From: Bin80 sp965207565
Lineage (GTDB): Bacteria > Bacteroidota > Rhodothermia > Rhodothermales > Bin80
NCBI GenBank assembly: GCA_965207565.1
Contig: CBDBMQ010000001.1
Location: 178,218-242,217 of the forward strand
Direction of reading: 5' to 3'
Length of the DNA stretch: 64,000 nucleotides
Both the position numbers and the translations under genes were made by a program. Positions 52,159-60,988 of this stretch are shown in pieces. Numbering within the stretch: the first letter of the stretch is position 1; the number at the start of each line of letters is the position of its first letter. A model generated the notes under the pieces. That model was not told the DNA's origin. It worked only from the letters and a program-made list of their open reading frames with translations, and ran no database searches.

Positions 52159-53433
52159 TCAGGCTGAAGCCTTGCGCTTTTCGTAAATAGGCGGTTTCCC
52201 CAATGAGATCGTCTCCTCTGTAATTGAACAGACCCCAACATCCTTTACACTATGGATTTCAAACATAATATCCAACATAGACTGTTCGAGTACGCTGCGC
52301 AATCCCCTTGCACCGGTTCCCATTGCGCGTGCACGCTTCACAATACTACGTAGTGCAGACTCATCAAAAACCAGATCAACCCCGTCAAATGCAAACAGCT
52401 TCTGATATTGTCGGATCACAGCGTTTTTAGGTTCGGTGAGGATCCGCATCATCTCGTCGTCCGAGAGTGGCTTCAGGGCACCGGTTAGCGGCAACCGCCC
52501 AATGAGCTCGGGGATCAATCCATAATGAACCAGATCTTCCGGCTCCGCGAACTGCAGCACCGTGGTATCTGAGTCGTCATACCGTCGCTGAGGATTGGAT
52601 GCAAACCCAATCTGATTTACATTGAGTCTACGGGCAATGATTTCTGACAATCCTTCGAATGCGCCTCCGCAGATAAAGAGGATCCCGCTCGTGTTGATAC
52701 TCACCAGGCTTTGTTCCGGATGCTTGCGTCCCCCTTTGGGAGGTACACCTGCGATGGTTCCTTCCAATACTTTCAGTAATGCCTGCTGCACTCCTTCCCC
52801 CGATACATCTCGTGTGATGGAGGCGTTGTGACTTTTGCGGGCGATCTTGTCAATCTCGTCAATAAAAATGATCCCTCGCTCTGCATTCTCAACCTCAAAT
52901 TCTGCCGCGCATAACAGATTCGACAAAATCGTTTCCACATCTTCCCCAACATAGCCGGCTTCGGTCAGAGTTGTGGCATCACTGATCGAAAATGGCACAT
53001 CCAGGATCCGGGCAAGGGTCCGTGCGAGCAGCGTCTTGCCAGTGCCGCTTGATCCCAGAAGAAGGATGTTTGATTTTTCGATCTCGACATCCTTGTAATC
53101 GGTCACAAACTGCTCAGAGTCTACGCGTTTGTAGTGATTGTACACGGCAACTGCCAGGGATTTTTTGGCATACTCCTGCCCAATCACATACTTGTCCAGT
53201 TCCGCCTTGATCTGTTTCGGCAGTAGCAGGCTTCGGGGGGGCTTTTTCTTGCGAGGGGCCGAGCGTTTCACCCTTGGCCTCGGCTTTTCTGTATCATTCA
53301 GAATGATCTGCGCATCTGCCACACACTGATCGCAAATAAATACATCCTGACCTGCGACAAGGGAATTCACTTCATCGCTCGTACGATTACAGAATGAGCA
53401 TGTGAGTCGCTCGTCATTTCCTTTATCACTCAT
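52159..53433 (-). CDS. clpX: ATP-dependent Clp protease ATP-binding subunit ClpX
   Basis: 424 residues. N-terminal zinc-binding domain with Cys12, 15, 34 and 37 (CSFC...CDQC), Lys/Arg-rich linker, AAA+ module with Walker A GSSGTGKT (127-134), pore loop GYVGED (160-165), Walker B IIFIDEID (188-195), the ClpP-docking IGF tripeptide (275-277) and the sensor/arginine region GLIPELIGRLP. It unfolds tagged proteins and feeds ClpP; no clpP lies beside it. The gene overlaps the sulfatase stop by 8 bases and is followed 5 bases later by tamA, an unusual setting for clpX. Confidence 0.97.
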   Translation of the reverse strand: MSDKGNDERLTCSFCNRTSDEVNSLVAGQDVFICDQCVADAQIILNDTEKPRPRVKRSAPRKKKPPRSLLLPKQIKAELDKYVIGQEYAKKSLAVAVYNHYKRVDSEQFVTDYKDVEIEKSNILLLGSSGTGKTLLARTLARILDVPFSISDATTLTEAGYVGEDVETILSNLLCAAEFEVENAERGIIFIDEIDKIARKSHNASITRDVSGEGVQQALLKVLEGTIAGVPPKGGRKHPEQSLVSINTSGILFICGGAFEGLSEIIARRLNVNQIGFASNPQRRYDDSDTTVLQFAEPEDLVHYGLIPELIGRLPLTGALKPLSDDEMMRILTEPKNAVIRQYQKLFAFDGVDLVFDESALRSIVKRARAMGTGARGLRSVLEQSMLDIMFEIHSVKDVGVCSITEETISLGKPPIYEKRKASA

Positions 53434-54865
53434 CGGTCTGTTCTCCGTTTATGTTATCTGAATTGGGGGTTGGCAGGCGTGCATTCACCTGATCCAACCA
53501 TGTATCCAGCGCTTCCGAGAGTTCATTACGTATCTCTGGTTGATTAGACGCATGATTTTCCCGTTCGGATACATCTGCAGCCAGATCATACAGTTCTTCC
53601 CTGCCGTCTTCATAGAATCGGATGAGCTTCCAATCCCCACGTCGCACCGCACTTGAGGGACTTCCCCCCTGGTTGCCATAGTGTGGATAATGCCAATAGA
53701 GATCCCGCTCCGGAGCGCGTCGTTCAATCAGGAGGGGCAATAGGCTGACTCCATCGGTAAAGTCTGGCTCTGGCAACCTTGCGATCTGCAGTAATGTCGG
53801 CATAAAGTCTGGACTGGTTACCGGTGTATCCTCCACCCGTCCTCCTTTCAGGAGTGCAGGCCAGCGCATGAGCAGTGGCTCCCGAATCCCTCCCTCATAC
53901 ATCCATCCTTTTCCGGCCCTCAGTGGCAGGTTACTGGTTGGATGTCCTTCCGAGGTGGAGAGTCCTCCATTATCTGAAGTGAAAATTACCATGGTATTGC
54001 GCACAAGATCCAATTCATCCAATGCAGCAAGTACCGTGCCTACGGCTTGATCCATTGCCTCAACCATCGCAGCGTACACCGCATGATCTTGCGTCAGGCG
54101 CACCTGGCGATCCCCTTCAGTGCCCCACATGGTCGGCGACGCAGGCTTCGCCTCATATTTCTCCTGTAGGTCTGGCCGCGCCATGAGTGGGGTATGAACC
54201 GAATAGAAGGATAGAAATGCAATAAACGGCTGATCCTGGTTCTCCCCAATAAACCGGACCGTCTCCGCCGCCAGTCTGGCAGGCAGATGCTCCCCTTCCG
54301 GGCCATCCTCCAGCCGCGGATTATCATAGGGCACAAAATAATTCCCTCGACCATAGGGGCCACCCGCCTCCCAACCCCCACGATTGACTTCAAATCCATG
54401 ATCCTCAGGGTAAGAGCCTTCCCCGCCTAGATGCCATTTACCTGCCCAGAAGGTCCTGTATCCTGCAGCCGAGAGTGCTTCCGCAACGGTAACCTCATTG
54501 TGCGGCAGCTGCGGTTCATACCTGGCAGGCAATAGCGACTTATTGCGTGTCCAGTGTCTGGAGACTCGATCGGGTTGTGGAGCTCCAAAGTAATCTGTCG
54601 TCGCCATCCGTGAGGGATACAGCCCGGTCATTATACTAGCACGGGTGGGACTGCAGACCGGTGCCGCCGCATACCCCTGCGTAAATCGTACCCCCTCATC
54701 TGCCAGGCGATCAATATTCGGGGTTTCATAAAACGTGTCTGGATTGTAGGCGCCGACATCCATATATCCCAGATCGTCTGCCAGGATGAAGACGAAATTT
54801 ACCGGCTCGGTGACACGACAACCGACGAAGATCGTAAGGAATGCCAGGGCTCCAAGGAATTTCAT
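53426..54865 (-). CDS. Arylsulfatase-type sulfatase, probable lipoprotein
   Basis: 479 residues. N-terminal FLGALAFLTIFVGC is a lipoprotein-like signal with Cys16. The sulfatase core is complete: FILADDLGYMDVG (metal Asp pair), formylglycine motif CSPTRASIMTG with Cys71 as the residue converted by FGE, GKWHLGG, VIFTSDNGG and a C-terminal domain (DWKLIRFYEDGREELYDL). It should remove sulfate esters from glycans or other organic sulfates in the periplasm or on the surface, fitting a marine polysaccharide diet. Which family subtype or substrate cannot be read here. It overlaps EcsC upstream by 4 bases (ATGA) and clpX downstream by 8. Confidence 0.92.
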   Translation of the reverse strand: MKFLGALAFLTIFVGCRVTEPVNFVFILADDLGYMDVGAYNPDTFYETPNIDRLADEGVRFTQGYAAAPVCSPTRASIMTGLYPSRMATTDYFGAPQPDRVSRHWTRNKSLLPARYEPQLPHNEVTVAEALSAAGYRTFWAGKWHLGGEGSYPEDHGFEVNRGGWEAGGPYGRGNYFVPYDNPRLEDGPEGEHLPARLAAETVRFIGENQDQPFIAFLSFYSVHTPLMARPDLQEKYEAKPASPTMWGTEGDRQVRLTQDHAVYAAMVEAMDQAVGTVLAALDELDLVRNTMVIFTSDNGGLSTSEGHPTSNLPLRAGKGWMYEGGIREPLLMRWPALLKGGRVEDTPVTSPDFMPTLLQIARLPEPDFTDGVSLLPLLIERRAPERDLYWHYPHYGNQGGSPSSAVRRGDWKLIRFYEDGREELYDLAADVSERENHASNQPEIRNELSEALDTWLDQVNARLPTPNSDNINGEQTDE

Positions 54866-55683
54866 AGTCCCAATAAAGAGTTCAGTAAATCGCTGCCATA
54901 CCTGTCTTGTAAACGACGCTCCCGATACAGGTATCTGGCCATCTCACACACGCGTGTGGTATAATACGCATTGAATCCGCCTCCGGCAATCACCGCGGCC
55001 AATGGGATCACCTGGGCCAATTTCAATTTGATCAGGCGCATCCCGAGTACCCGCGCTGTGCTGCGCACCGTAACCCCGACTGCAGTCTGCTCAATGGCAG
55101 CACGCGTATGCCGCTCAGCAAGCGCCTGTGCATGTCCGCCTTTTTTTTCTTCTGCCTGCGTAGCCATAGTCAATACATTCAACGCATACCCGCGTTCTTC
55201 CGGCAAGCTGATATCGTACCCGCAGCACAACGCAATCTGCCCTGTGGCACGGAGATTGAGCGCAACCAGAGCGACAATGTCCGCCGCCAGCCCAGCCACT
55301 CCTGCAAGACCTGCAGCTGCGCCATGGGCCGCTGTTAAGGTCTGATAGCGCAGGTCCAGACCGCTGAGTACGTCATCTATTGCTTTCAGATCCAGATCTC
55401 CAATATCCGAAAATTCGCGGACATTGTAGCCTTTTGCCCGAAACGCCGCCAGTGTAGCCGGGCGTGAGGTGGTATCCTGAGCAATCTCATTGGTGCACGT
55501 CACGAGACCGGCTACCACATGTTCCAGCACCCATTCGACCCCCGGAATCCGTATTGCCTGTTTTGATAATGCTTTCAGTGGCCGATTGACCCATTGCACT
55601 TTCCGGCGCAGCCACGACGGCTCCTCATGCCGCCAGGCATGAATTCCCCACAGTACACGCTCTTCGTAAGCACTGGGCTTCAT
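54862..55683 (-). CDS. EcsC family protein
   Basis: About 273 residues from ATG 55683; a TTG at 55704 would add 7. EcsC-family features: a positively charged start (EERVLWGIHAWRHEEPSWLR), an Ala/Gly-rich hydrophobic hairpin (HGAAAGLAGVAGLAADIVAL, NLRATGQIALCCGYD) and a second hydrophobic part (RLIKLKLAQVIPLAAVIAGG, FNAYYTTRVCEMARYLYRER). The EcsC family is named after a Bacillus subtilis operon protein of unclear role in secretion and competence. It is first of a tightly coupled run into sulfatase and clpX. Confidence 0.8.
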   Translation of the reverse strand: MKPSAYEERVLWGIHAWRHEEPSWLRRKVQWVNRPLKALSKQAIRIPGVEWVLEHVVAGLVTCTNEIAQDTTSRPATLAAFRAKGYNVREFSDIGDLDLKAIDDVLSGLDLRYQTLTAAHGAAAGLAGVAGLAADIVALVALNLRATGQIALCCGYDISLPEERGYALNVLTMATQAEEKKGGHAQALAERHTRAAIEQTAVGVTVRSTARVLGMRLIKLKLAQVIPLAAVIAGGGFNAYYTTRVCEMARYLYRERRLQDRYGSDLLNSLLGL

Positions 55684-55733
55684 GGCAACTTGACCCGATT
55701 GCAATACTTATACGAAATTATTGCCGATTGTTG

Positions 55734-57635
55734 TTAATTCATGATCGGCCAGTATACCCCGAAACGCAACTGCCCTGCTGGAAGCGGATAATCTGCAACC
55801 AACTCATTCCCAACCATCAGCCCTGTGCCACTGGTCATATTCTCATAGAGCACATATACCGTTGCCGTACGAATGCCTCCTTCCACCACCAGATCAAGCG
55901 TATAGGACGCCGGAACGGGGGAGCGTTCTCCAGACGGGATGACCAGTAACCCCGTGGGGGCATGCAGGGTACGGCTCGTCATTGCACTCCATGACCTGCC
56001 GCGCACCGATACGTCTAGTCGTAAATCCCCGGTAAACAGAACCATACGAAATCCCAGCTGTCCTGACAATGCCCACTGCGGGAGGATGCGCTTTGCATTA
56101 TAGTTGGTTCGACCGGTCTCGGTAAACCCAGCGTTCACGGAAGCATAGATTCCACGATCCGGCTGCGCTGCGAGATGCAGACGGATCCCGGCCCCGAGCG
56201 CCGTGTATGTATCCTGAACGACCTGCACGGAATCAATGGTGATCTCCCTGTAGTCCGGCATATTCTGGACATCGGACATAAACCCGTAGGGTGTGAGGGT
56301 GAACCGCCCCATACGTAACCCGATTCCCGTATGTGCCTGCAGTACACGCCCTGCTCCGGTCCCTTGATTAACCAGATAATTCTCCCATCCGGGTGCCGAA
56401 GCAGGGCCGGCGCTATAGTTGATCTCCACATAGGGATCAAGCACGGATATGGATGCCCCCCATTGCAGGCGACCCCGAGGGGACCAGTCTCCCGTCTGAT
56501 TCCGTAGACCTGCCTGGGCAAGTAGATAGCCGGACTGCAGTCGCAGAGAATCCCTGAGTTGAATTTCAATCAACGAAGCCCGATGTCCTCCTGGTAGGAC
56601 ACGCCCTGATGGGATCCGCTGCGTGTATGCATCAACCCGTACACGCAACCGGTTGCGATCGAACTTGAAGTCTCTCAGGAGGGATCCCCCAAACCGCCGG
56701 GCTGATGCCCCTACATCTGCATAGCGGTCGGATTGGGTCGTCAGGTACATTGAGGCCGTCAGAATCTGCGTCTTGAATGTGGCCAATACATCATTCCGCA
56801 CGGTTCTCCTTGTCTGCCTTTCACCGATGACCCCGGCGATCAGGCGATTATAGCGCGTATCCTCTGTACCCAAGACACCACTATGAGCACCTAAGCGGCG
56901 CTGATTATGCAGATACAGGAGTTCCAGGGACCATGTAGTCCGCTGGTAGCGTGTCCTGAGAAGAAGCTGCCGCTGCCGCTGCAAGCGACTTCCGGGATAA
57001 TCCCCTGCATCCGAAGCACCTCCATAAGCAAATAACCCTTCCAGACGGCCCGGTTGATCAAACAGATGATTCCTTTGCTGTGCGTGCAGTGCAGTCACTC
57101 TCTGCAATTTATGGTCTCCCGCCTGATAGTGAAGCTGGGTATGCGGCTGGGACGAATCTACCGTTCGGAGTTCTGTTTGGATTCCTGTGATCCCACCCGG
57201 TAAACCGGGATTTATTTTCGCCGATCTGAGGAGCGCTGTTGGAAGCAAATCATAGCGACTACGACTCGTCAGTAGGTCATCAAAAGGAATCGCCCCGAAG
57301 TAAAGCTGAACCGACTGTGGACTGAGTCCATGAATACTCCAGGCGGTCGGCCACGCAAATGTATTAAAGTCATACACAAAGCTACCCGGGATTTGTATGA
57401 GTGAGGAGGTGATATCGTGATGCGCCGTCAATACTGCACGGTTGAGCGTGTCTTCCACGGCACGAAATGACATGAATGAGCGTGCGGTGTCCGCCTGAAT
57501 CTGGGCGTGCACGACTGGTGCACTCAAGCCCACCAGACAAAGCACGACCGCGCAAAACGAAAGGAAATTATATCGCTGAGTAACAATGGGAATTGATTGG
57601 AACTTTTCGTGGTCTGGTAAACACACGGGCGCCAT
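55734..57635 (-). CDS. Outer-membrane beta-barrel protein, TonB-receptor-like with reduced plug
   Basis: 633 residues. The signal peptide (FLSFCAVVLCLVGLSAPVVH) starts ~25 residues after the only ATG, an unusually long n-region. The first ~150 mature residues resemble a shortened receptor plug (FNTFAWPTAWSIHGLSPQSV, LLPTALLRSAKINPGLPGGI), without the CarboxypepD domain or a clear TonB box. The rest is alternating amphipathic strands (LLLRTRYQRTTWSLELLYLH, QLRFGVYWPIMN at the end). Size and pattern fit a 16-22 strand barrel. Ligand unknown. It is transcribed toward EcsC, 50 bases away. Confidence 0.65.
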   Translation of the reverse strand: MAPVCLPDHEKFQSIPIVTQRYNFLSFCAVVLCLVGLSAPVVHAQIQADTARSFMSFRAVEDTLNRAVLTAHHDITSSLIQIPGSFVYDFNTFAWPTAWSIHGLSPQSVQLYFGAIPFDDLLTSRSRYDLLPTALLRSAKINPGLPGGITGIQTELRTVDSSQPHTQLHYQAGDHKLQRVTALHAQQRNHLFDQPGRLEGLFAYGGASDAGDYPGSRLQRQRQLLLRTRYQRTTWSLELLYLHNQRRLGAHSGVLGTEDTRYNRLIAGVIGERQTRRTVRNDVLATFKTQILTASMYLTTQSDRYADVGASARRFGGSLLRDFKFDRNRLRVRVDAYTQRIPSGRVLPGGHRASLIEIQLRDSLRLQSGYLLAQAGLRNQTGDWSPRGRLQWGASISVLDPYVEINYSAGPASAPGWENYLVNQGTGAGRVLQAHTGIGLRMGRFTLTPYGFMSDVQNMPDYREITIDSVQVVQDTYTALGAGIRLHLAAQPDRGIYASVNAGFTETGRTNYNAKRILPQWALSGQLGFRMVLFTGDLRLDVSVRGRSWSAMTSRTLHAPTGLLVIPSGERSPVPASYTLDLVVEGGIRTATVYVLYENMTSGTGLMVGNELVADYPLPAGQLRFGVYWPIMN

Positions 57636-57803
57636 AGAATGGAGTGCTGATCCACCCTATTGCTTCCACAACATCACATCTATTAGTGCCATGCCCGTGA
57701 GGGATTGTAACCCAAAGCCAGTGCCTTGTTCAGTTCGATACCACAGTATTGAATACTGTCTGTTGCCAGGTACGCGAAAGTAAAGCCAGAAAGCTGACAG
57801 GCC

Positions 57804-58597
57804 ATGCCGATGGACATGGAACCAGATCCAACACGAAAACCAGCCGGCCGTGAACGTCGCCATCTCCACATGCCAGCCCCTGCTACCAAAGCCACTTCGC
57901 ACTGCAAATGTAGAGGAGACGAGGCCTTTGGCAAGCTCAACGACTTCCTTGATCAACAGAAGTACGAAGACTTTGAAGGCGAGCGGGCCACCTGCAAAAC
58001 AAAGAAATTCTTTACGTTGGGCATCCAAGAGAAATATTTTTCGTTCGCAGGCAATGAGGAGGCAATTGCGCAGGCAAAACGGCTTAACGGTATGTATGCC
58101 ATCCGTTCCAATCTGAAACAGGAAGCGGCCGAGTTGGTGGCCAATTACAAATGTTTGTTATCCGTTGAAAATGCTTTTTCGTACGATGGAAACCATCTCG
58201 TCACAGGTACGCCCGATTTACCACCGTAACAAAACCCGGGCAATCACACATGTCTTTCTGTTTATGCTGGCCTATTATGTGGAGTACATCTGCGCCGAAA
58301 GCTGGCACCGATGCTGTTTGCCCTTCCAGAGGAAAATGCACGGTGCATGAATGCAGTGGGGTCTGCTAAACTCAAAGCGGAAAGAAAGCCTGAGCCAGAC
58401 GCAGCGAAGAGGGCAGAAAGGTCATTCGCTCTGCACGTCTGATGAGCCAACTTGAGCAACTCTGTCGCTTGGTTGTACTCCCGAAAATGGGGGCAGACGC
58501 TGGACAAGAAGGGACCATTGATATTTGCCCTGAACAGCAGCGGGCATTTATACTACATGGGATCAAACCCTTGGAGGTGTTCGGCTCGCAGAATTGA
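57804..58597 (+). pseudogene. IS1634/IS4-like transposase relic with frameshifts
   Basis: One frame has GMYAIRSNLKQEAAELVANY followed by KCLLSVENAF, typical of the DDE region end in IS1634-type transposases (..YK.L..VE.AFRTLK..). An extra T in a TTTTT run near 58175 shifts it, and the next frame continues VRPIYHRNKTRAITHVFLFM then LAYYVE. A third frame near 58440-58597 gives LMSQLEQLCRLVVLPKMG and PEQQRAFILHGIKPLEVFG, the usual tail. The N-terminal part is unclear. No terminal repeats found. Confidence 0.65.
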
Positions 58598-58893
58598 AGT
58601 GAAATTCTTAATATCCCTTCTCTGGGGAAAGTCAATTCATCAAAAAACTCAAAGTACTGGGGAATATCATACCTTGGGAAAACCGAAAATGGTATGGAGC
58701 CCTCCGATACTTCCCTTAATTTTGAACCGGAAAATCTCCGGTGAAGGGCCGAGGCAACAAATCATTCCGCAAAGATCATTGCCTGCAATCTGGGCGACAT
58801 TCCCGTTCGATCAACCCGAGACCTGCAAAATTCAAAAAAATCTCTGAATCCAGAAATTTTGCAAGAGGTCCAGTGTCTTGTTTAATTATTTTT
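58598..58893. other. Non-coding stretch between two mobile-element remnants
   Basis: No intact gene or structured RNA is recognised. It probably contains degraded IS flank. The last 8 bases (58886-58893, TTATTTTT) are the left target duplication of the MITE that follows. Confidence 0.4.
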
Positions 58894-59204
58894 GGTTCTA
58901 CCGCGATTCGTATGGAGTGATTGATTTGGAGTTCAACCAAATATACTAATGAGAAAAGATTCCTTTGCAGTGATGGATGCAGCTTAGAATTAGAGCACGG
59001 CTGGAAGGTTAATACGATGCTGGTGAATGAGTAGAAGCAGCGGGCTGATGCCTACATTCCGTATTCTGGGGATACGATGGTTTATTCCGAGAAGGCGGGA
59101 TGGCGGTGCTATATGATCATCGGAGAGAGCAGGCCTGGTGACACTTGGATTGGTTTGGATTCTACCGTGATTTTGCCTCTATCCACAACATTCGCGGTAG
59201 AACC
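58894..59204. mobile_element. 311-bp MITE of ISL3 type with 8-bp target duplication
   Basis: Terminal inverted repeats GGTTCTACCGCGA (58894-58906) and TCGCGGTAGAACC (59192-59204) are perfect over 13 bp. Both flanks carry TTATTTTT (58886-58893 and 59205-59212), an 8-bp duplication as ISL3 elements make. The right end matches the end attached to the ISL3 transposase fragment at 28755, and the left end matches the solo end at 38324. There is no transposase inside. A second left-end-like word (GGATTCTACCGTGATT) lies inside near 59157. Confidence 0.9.
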
Positions 59205-59295
59205 TTATTTTTTTTGTATACTGTGCCCCATGAACGTGCAGGCAAGATACGTTGCCCGCACACTTAACAAACCTTTTTAACAAAACGCTATTACT

Positions 59296-59416
59296 ATGAA
59301 AAACGTTTTTGCCTCCCTCCCCCCCCCCCCTTTTTTCATTTTTGACACTCTTCTTCGCGGTCCTCGCGGTGTTGGTAAGCGGTTGTTCTGACAACCAGAT
59401 TACCGAAGTTGATTGA
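59296..59416 (+). pseudogene. Out-of-frame lipoprotein signal peptide of the next gene
   Basis: ATG 59296 starts MKNVFASL and then enters a run of 12 C. In the actual frame it ends at a stop near 59395. If the run had one C fewer, the frame becomes SFLTLFFAVLAVLVSGCSD, an ideal lipoprotein signal with lipobox VSGC, and is in phase with the Cys-rich protein downstream. That phase still has a TGA at 59414-59416 shortly after the Cys. So two lesions separate this signal from the gene at 59498. Confidence 0.75.
59319..59330 (+). repeat. Poly-C tract of 12 within a signal-peptide coding region
   Basis: Twelve C followed by six T (59331-59336). Runs of this length slip readily during replication; a change by one base (or any number that restores phase) would switch the downstream signal peptide in or out of frame. 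Confidence 0.85.
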
Positions 59417-59497
59417 CCAGAACAGAACTCTCTTGATACGCCGGAAGCATACATAGAGGCGATCTCCTTAGCCCAGACGAATTTATTTACTCATGCA

Positions 59498-60280
59498 TTG
59501 AGCGCCATTCGCGAGATGGATGAAAAGGAGTTTGAAAAAGTTATGGGCAACATTGAAAAAGTGCTGGAGCGTTCGCCAATTTTCGAATCCTATTCTAAAG
59601 CGCAAGGAGACTTTCAAATTAAAAAGTTTTCGGAAGAGGAGTACATGATGCAAAATCATTGGTACGAATCAAACCGAGACGATTATTTGGATGCCCTCAG
59701 TCCCATCATTCCCCCGGAATATCTAATGGAGATTGAGAGTTTGATGACAGAATTTTTTACGGCGTATGGCGGGGCAGATGTTGATACAACGGGATGGAGG
59801 GCAATCATGCGCAGAACAAGCCAAGATGCATTAGCCAAGGAAACTGGAACCTTTGGTTGCAGCAGTCCCCAGCAAATTACAGTAAACCACGCCAGTGTTC
59901 TTTCCATCCCATCCATGGAAACAATAATGGGATGGTTTCGAGGCAGAAAGACGCAACAAAGCATGTGCGGGTCGTGCTGCCTTGAATGTTGTAGATGTAC
60001 GTCTCAGTGCCATCAGGATGCCGGCGACGCTTTTAACGATGCATTCGCGTATGGCACGCTAGCATTTTTCGGTTGTGTGGCGGTATCAGGAGGATCCGCC
60101 GCCGCGGGATGTATGTTAGGAGGATTGGGAATCTTTGCGTATGGATCCGGCGCCGCTATGTACAGATTGAACAGGTGTCGGGGGGATTGTAGGGGCTTGG
60201 ATCACTGCATACGTTGTCCAAGTGCAATTGACAATTACGATGGTTCGTACAGTTGCGAAAGCGTGCATCGAGGGGTATAA
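59498..60280 (+). CDS. Cysteine-rich protein, probably the body of a broken lipoprotein
   Basis: Up to 260 residues (TTG 59498 or ATG 59516). The frame is open back to the TGA at 59414, and the upstream lipobox lies in the same phase, so the native protein was likely ~315 residues and exported. The N-terminal part is helical and acidic (EFEKVMGNIEKVLERSPIFE, YLMEIESLMTEFFTAYGG). The C-terminal ~110 residues hold about 14 Cys around a Gly/Ala-rich hydrophobic stretch (CGSCCLECCRCTSQCHQDAG; FGCVAVSGGSAAAGCMLGG; RCRGDCRGLDHCIRC). I do not recognise the family; layout recalls Cys-rich Bacteroidota surface proteins and, distantly, halocin-type peptides. A membrane protein starts 5 bases later. Confidence 0.6.
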   Translation: MSAIREMDEKEFEKVMGNIEKVLERSPIFESYSKAQGDFQIKKFSEEEYMMQNHWYESNRDDYLDALSPIIPPEYLMEIESLMTEFFTAYGGADVDTTGWRAIMRRTSQDALAKETGTFGCSSPQQITVNHASVLSIPSMETIMGWFRGRKTQQSMCGSCCLECCRCTSQCHQDAGDAFNDAFAYGTLAFFGCVAVSGGSAAAGCMLGGLGIFAYGSGAAMYRLNRCRGDCRGLDHCIRCPSAIDNYDGSYSCESVHRGV

Positions 60281-60285
60281 TTGGA

Positions 60286-60696
60286 ATGGTTAATTCAGAT
60301 TTAAATAGGTGGTCTAAAGAACGAAGTTTGTGGTATATTGGAAGATTTCTTGCGACAGCCAGAATTGTCACCTGGGCTTGCCCACTTGCTATAGCAATCA
60401 TTTTCGTATGGATGGCAAATGATATGCTTAATGATCCCATGGTTTACGACAGTGAAAACTTCTTCTTGGGTGTGGGGAAATTCTATCTACACAAATGGTT
60501 CTTATGTTTGTGCACACTTGTACTTGCTTTTTGTGCACTTCGGTATGATTTAGTCTTTTTGATCAACTATCGTGCACGAAAACGAAAATGGGATCAGTCA
60601 GACGAGGTTTATAATGAGTCCAACCGCGTATACAACGAAATACGTACTAAGATGAGTTATAAATATTTTCCACCGCAGGAATTGCCACGCATGTAA
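60286..60696 (+). CDS. Two-helix membrane protein, function unknown
   Basis: 136 residues from ATG 60286, 5 bases after the Cys-rich gene stop, so the two form a unit. Two membrane helices (~29-49, IVTWACPLAIAIIFVWM; ~75-95, WFLCLCTLVLAFCALRYDLV) are followed by a basic, then acidic cytoplasmic tail (NYRARKRKWDQSDEVYNESN). There is no signal peptide and no recognised domain. Small two-helix proteins coupled to a secreted partner can be immunity or export helpers, but nothing in the sequence proves it. Confidence 0.6.
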   Translation: MVNSDLNRWSKERSLWYIGRFLATARIVTWACPLAIAIIFVWMANDMLNDPMVYDSENFFLGVGKFYLHKWFLCLCTLVLAFCALRYDLVFLINYRARKRKWDQSDEVYNESNRVYNEIRTKMSYKYFPPQELPRM

Positions 60697-60838
60697 CGCC
60701 CCCATGATCCGTGCTTAAACGCGCGGTATTCACGCAGCGTCAGCGTGAACGTGTACCCCGCCCCTTCTGAAAATTCCATTATGGCTATACTACACCAGGG
60801 GGGAAGTTCAGATATAAGCAGCTTAGTTCGATCCATAT

Positions 60839-60886
60839 GGCTTTCCCGGGGAATCAACGGTTTGACCTGAACGCCCCGGGAAAGCC
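60839..60886. terminator. Inverted repeat between convergent genes
   Basis: A perfect 13-bp pair GGCTTTCCCGGGG (60839-60851) and CCCCGGGAAAGCC (60874-60886) around a 22-base loop. It sits in the 292-base gap between the converging membrane-protein and NDUFA9-like genes. There is no T tract, so a bidirectional transcription end is possible but not certain. No gene is convincing in the rest of the gap. Confidence 0.5.
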
Positions 60887-60988
60887 CCCGGTCATTTGCG
60901 AAAGAGCAATGGGGACTTTTTAGACTTGCTTTGGGCACGCATCATGTATATAATCCCCATTTATTACTCATGGATATTATTCCCCATC

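Noticed and set aside
59498..60280. Direct call as a halocin C8-type bacteriocin
   Set aside because: The Cys and Gly/Ala pattern is only broadly similar, the N-terminal part is long and the organism is bacterial. Kept as unknown.
60657..60938. 93-residue minus-strand frame in the convergent gap
   Set aside because: It spans a GC-rich inverted repeat and the end of the opposite gene, with no signal or domain. It is probably chance.
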